Shown: one piece after another, positions 41,281-41,372 of the stretch | How the letters are laid out: the number at the start of each line of letters is the position of its first letter | How positions within the stretch are numbered: position 1 is the stretch's first letter | Origin: an uncultured Clostridia bacterium | GTDB taxonomy: Bacteria; Bacillota; Clostridia; Oscillospirales; UBA644 | Assembly (NCBI GenBank): GCA_944382895.1 | Contig: CALWNV010000007.1 | Location: 1-41,372, forward strand | Reading direction: 5' to 3' | DNA length: 41,372 bases | Notes under the pieces: generated by a model | The model's input: the letters and a program-made list of their open reading frames with translations, nothing else | What the model was told of the DNA's origin: nothing | Database searches by the model: none | Position numbers and translations under genes: made by a program

Positions 41281-41356
41281 TGGTCGGAGTGACAGGGTTC
41301 GAACCTGCGGCCTCAACATCCCAAATGTCGCGCGCTCCCAACTGCGCCACACCCCG
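41281..41356 (-). tRNA. tRNA-Pro (anticodon TGG)
   Basis: The 76-nt - strand sequence folds as a cloverleaf: acceptor CGGGGTG/CACTCCG with one G-U pair, D-arm GCGC/GCGC, anticodon stem CGACA/TGTTG with loop TTTGGGA (anticodon TGG), and T-arm GCAGG-TTCGAAC-CCTGT. A discriminator A and encoded CCA (41283-41281) follow. Confidence 0.96.
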
Positions 41357-41372
41357 ATATATACTTTATATT

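Overview
The window looks like the chromosome of an anaerobic, low-to-moderate GC Clostridia bacterium, probably gut-associated. This is inferred from gene content: a three-piece ferredoxin-type glutamate synthase with an ANTAR antiterminator, type III glutamine synthetase, the DapL lysine route, TnpV and DUF6809 mobile genes, and AGGAGG-type ribosome sites. I cannot name a genus.

Layout. 1-1735 (- strand): S-adenosylhomocysteine recycling and purine salvage (luxS, mtnN, and adenine deaminase running off the left edge). 1795-8936 (-): one nitrogen-assimilation operon, gltB amidotransferase, gltB FMN domain, ferredoxin, FAD oxidoreductase, gltB GXGXG domain, glnA, ANTAR regulator. 8908-9537: a divergent control region. 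9538-24920 (+): a long series of genes that make or use glutamine or ammonia: glnN, asnB, purA (broken by one stop codon), guaA, purF, carA, carB, dapF, dapL and nadE. 25017-26192 (-): iron alcohol dehydrogenase. About 26220-31940: an accessory island. It holds the 3' stub of a large serine recombinase, a tyrosine recombinase, an invertible promoter segment bounded by 19-bp inverted repeats, two lipoproteins (the second with Ltp-like repeats), an unrecognised 215-aa protein, and the tnpV / small ORF / DUF6809 set. 32087-34525 (-) and 34738-37521 (+): a LysR regulator facing a four-gene operon, then a flavin reductase, a nitroreductase and a peroxiredoxin. 37633-40815: a polytopic membrane protein, a small exported peptide and a two-HTH protein. 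40930-41356: three copies of a short repeat, each followed on the - strand by an intrinsic terminator, and a tRNA-Pro.

How it works together. Ammonia is captured by GlnA and GlnN, glutamate is regenerated by the split GOGAT, and glutamine is spent by AsnB, GuaA, PurF and CarAB; NadE uses ammonia. The GOGAT operon and glnN start from divergent consensus promoters 71 bp apart. Each leader begins at once with a 6-bp hairpin carrying a hexaloop with A at position 1 and G at position 4, and its 3' arm is the 5' arm of an intrinsic terminator. This is the signature of ANTAR antitermination, and an ANTAR protein is the last gene of the operon.

Most notable. The accessory island carries what looks like a phase-variable promoter switch, captured in the OFF orientation. 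It sits in front of two lipoproteins; one has C-terminal repeats resembling phage TP-J34 Ltp, a superinfection-exclusion lipoprotein. A recombinase-controlled phage-exclusion module is a testable reading of it.
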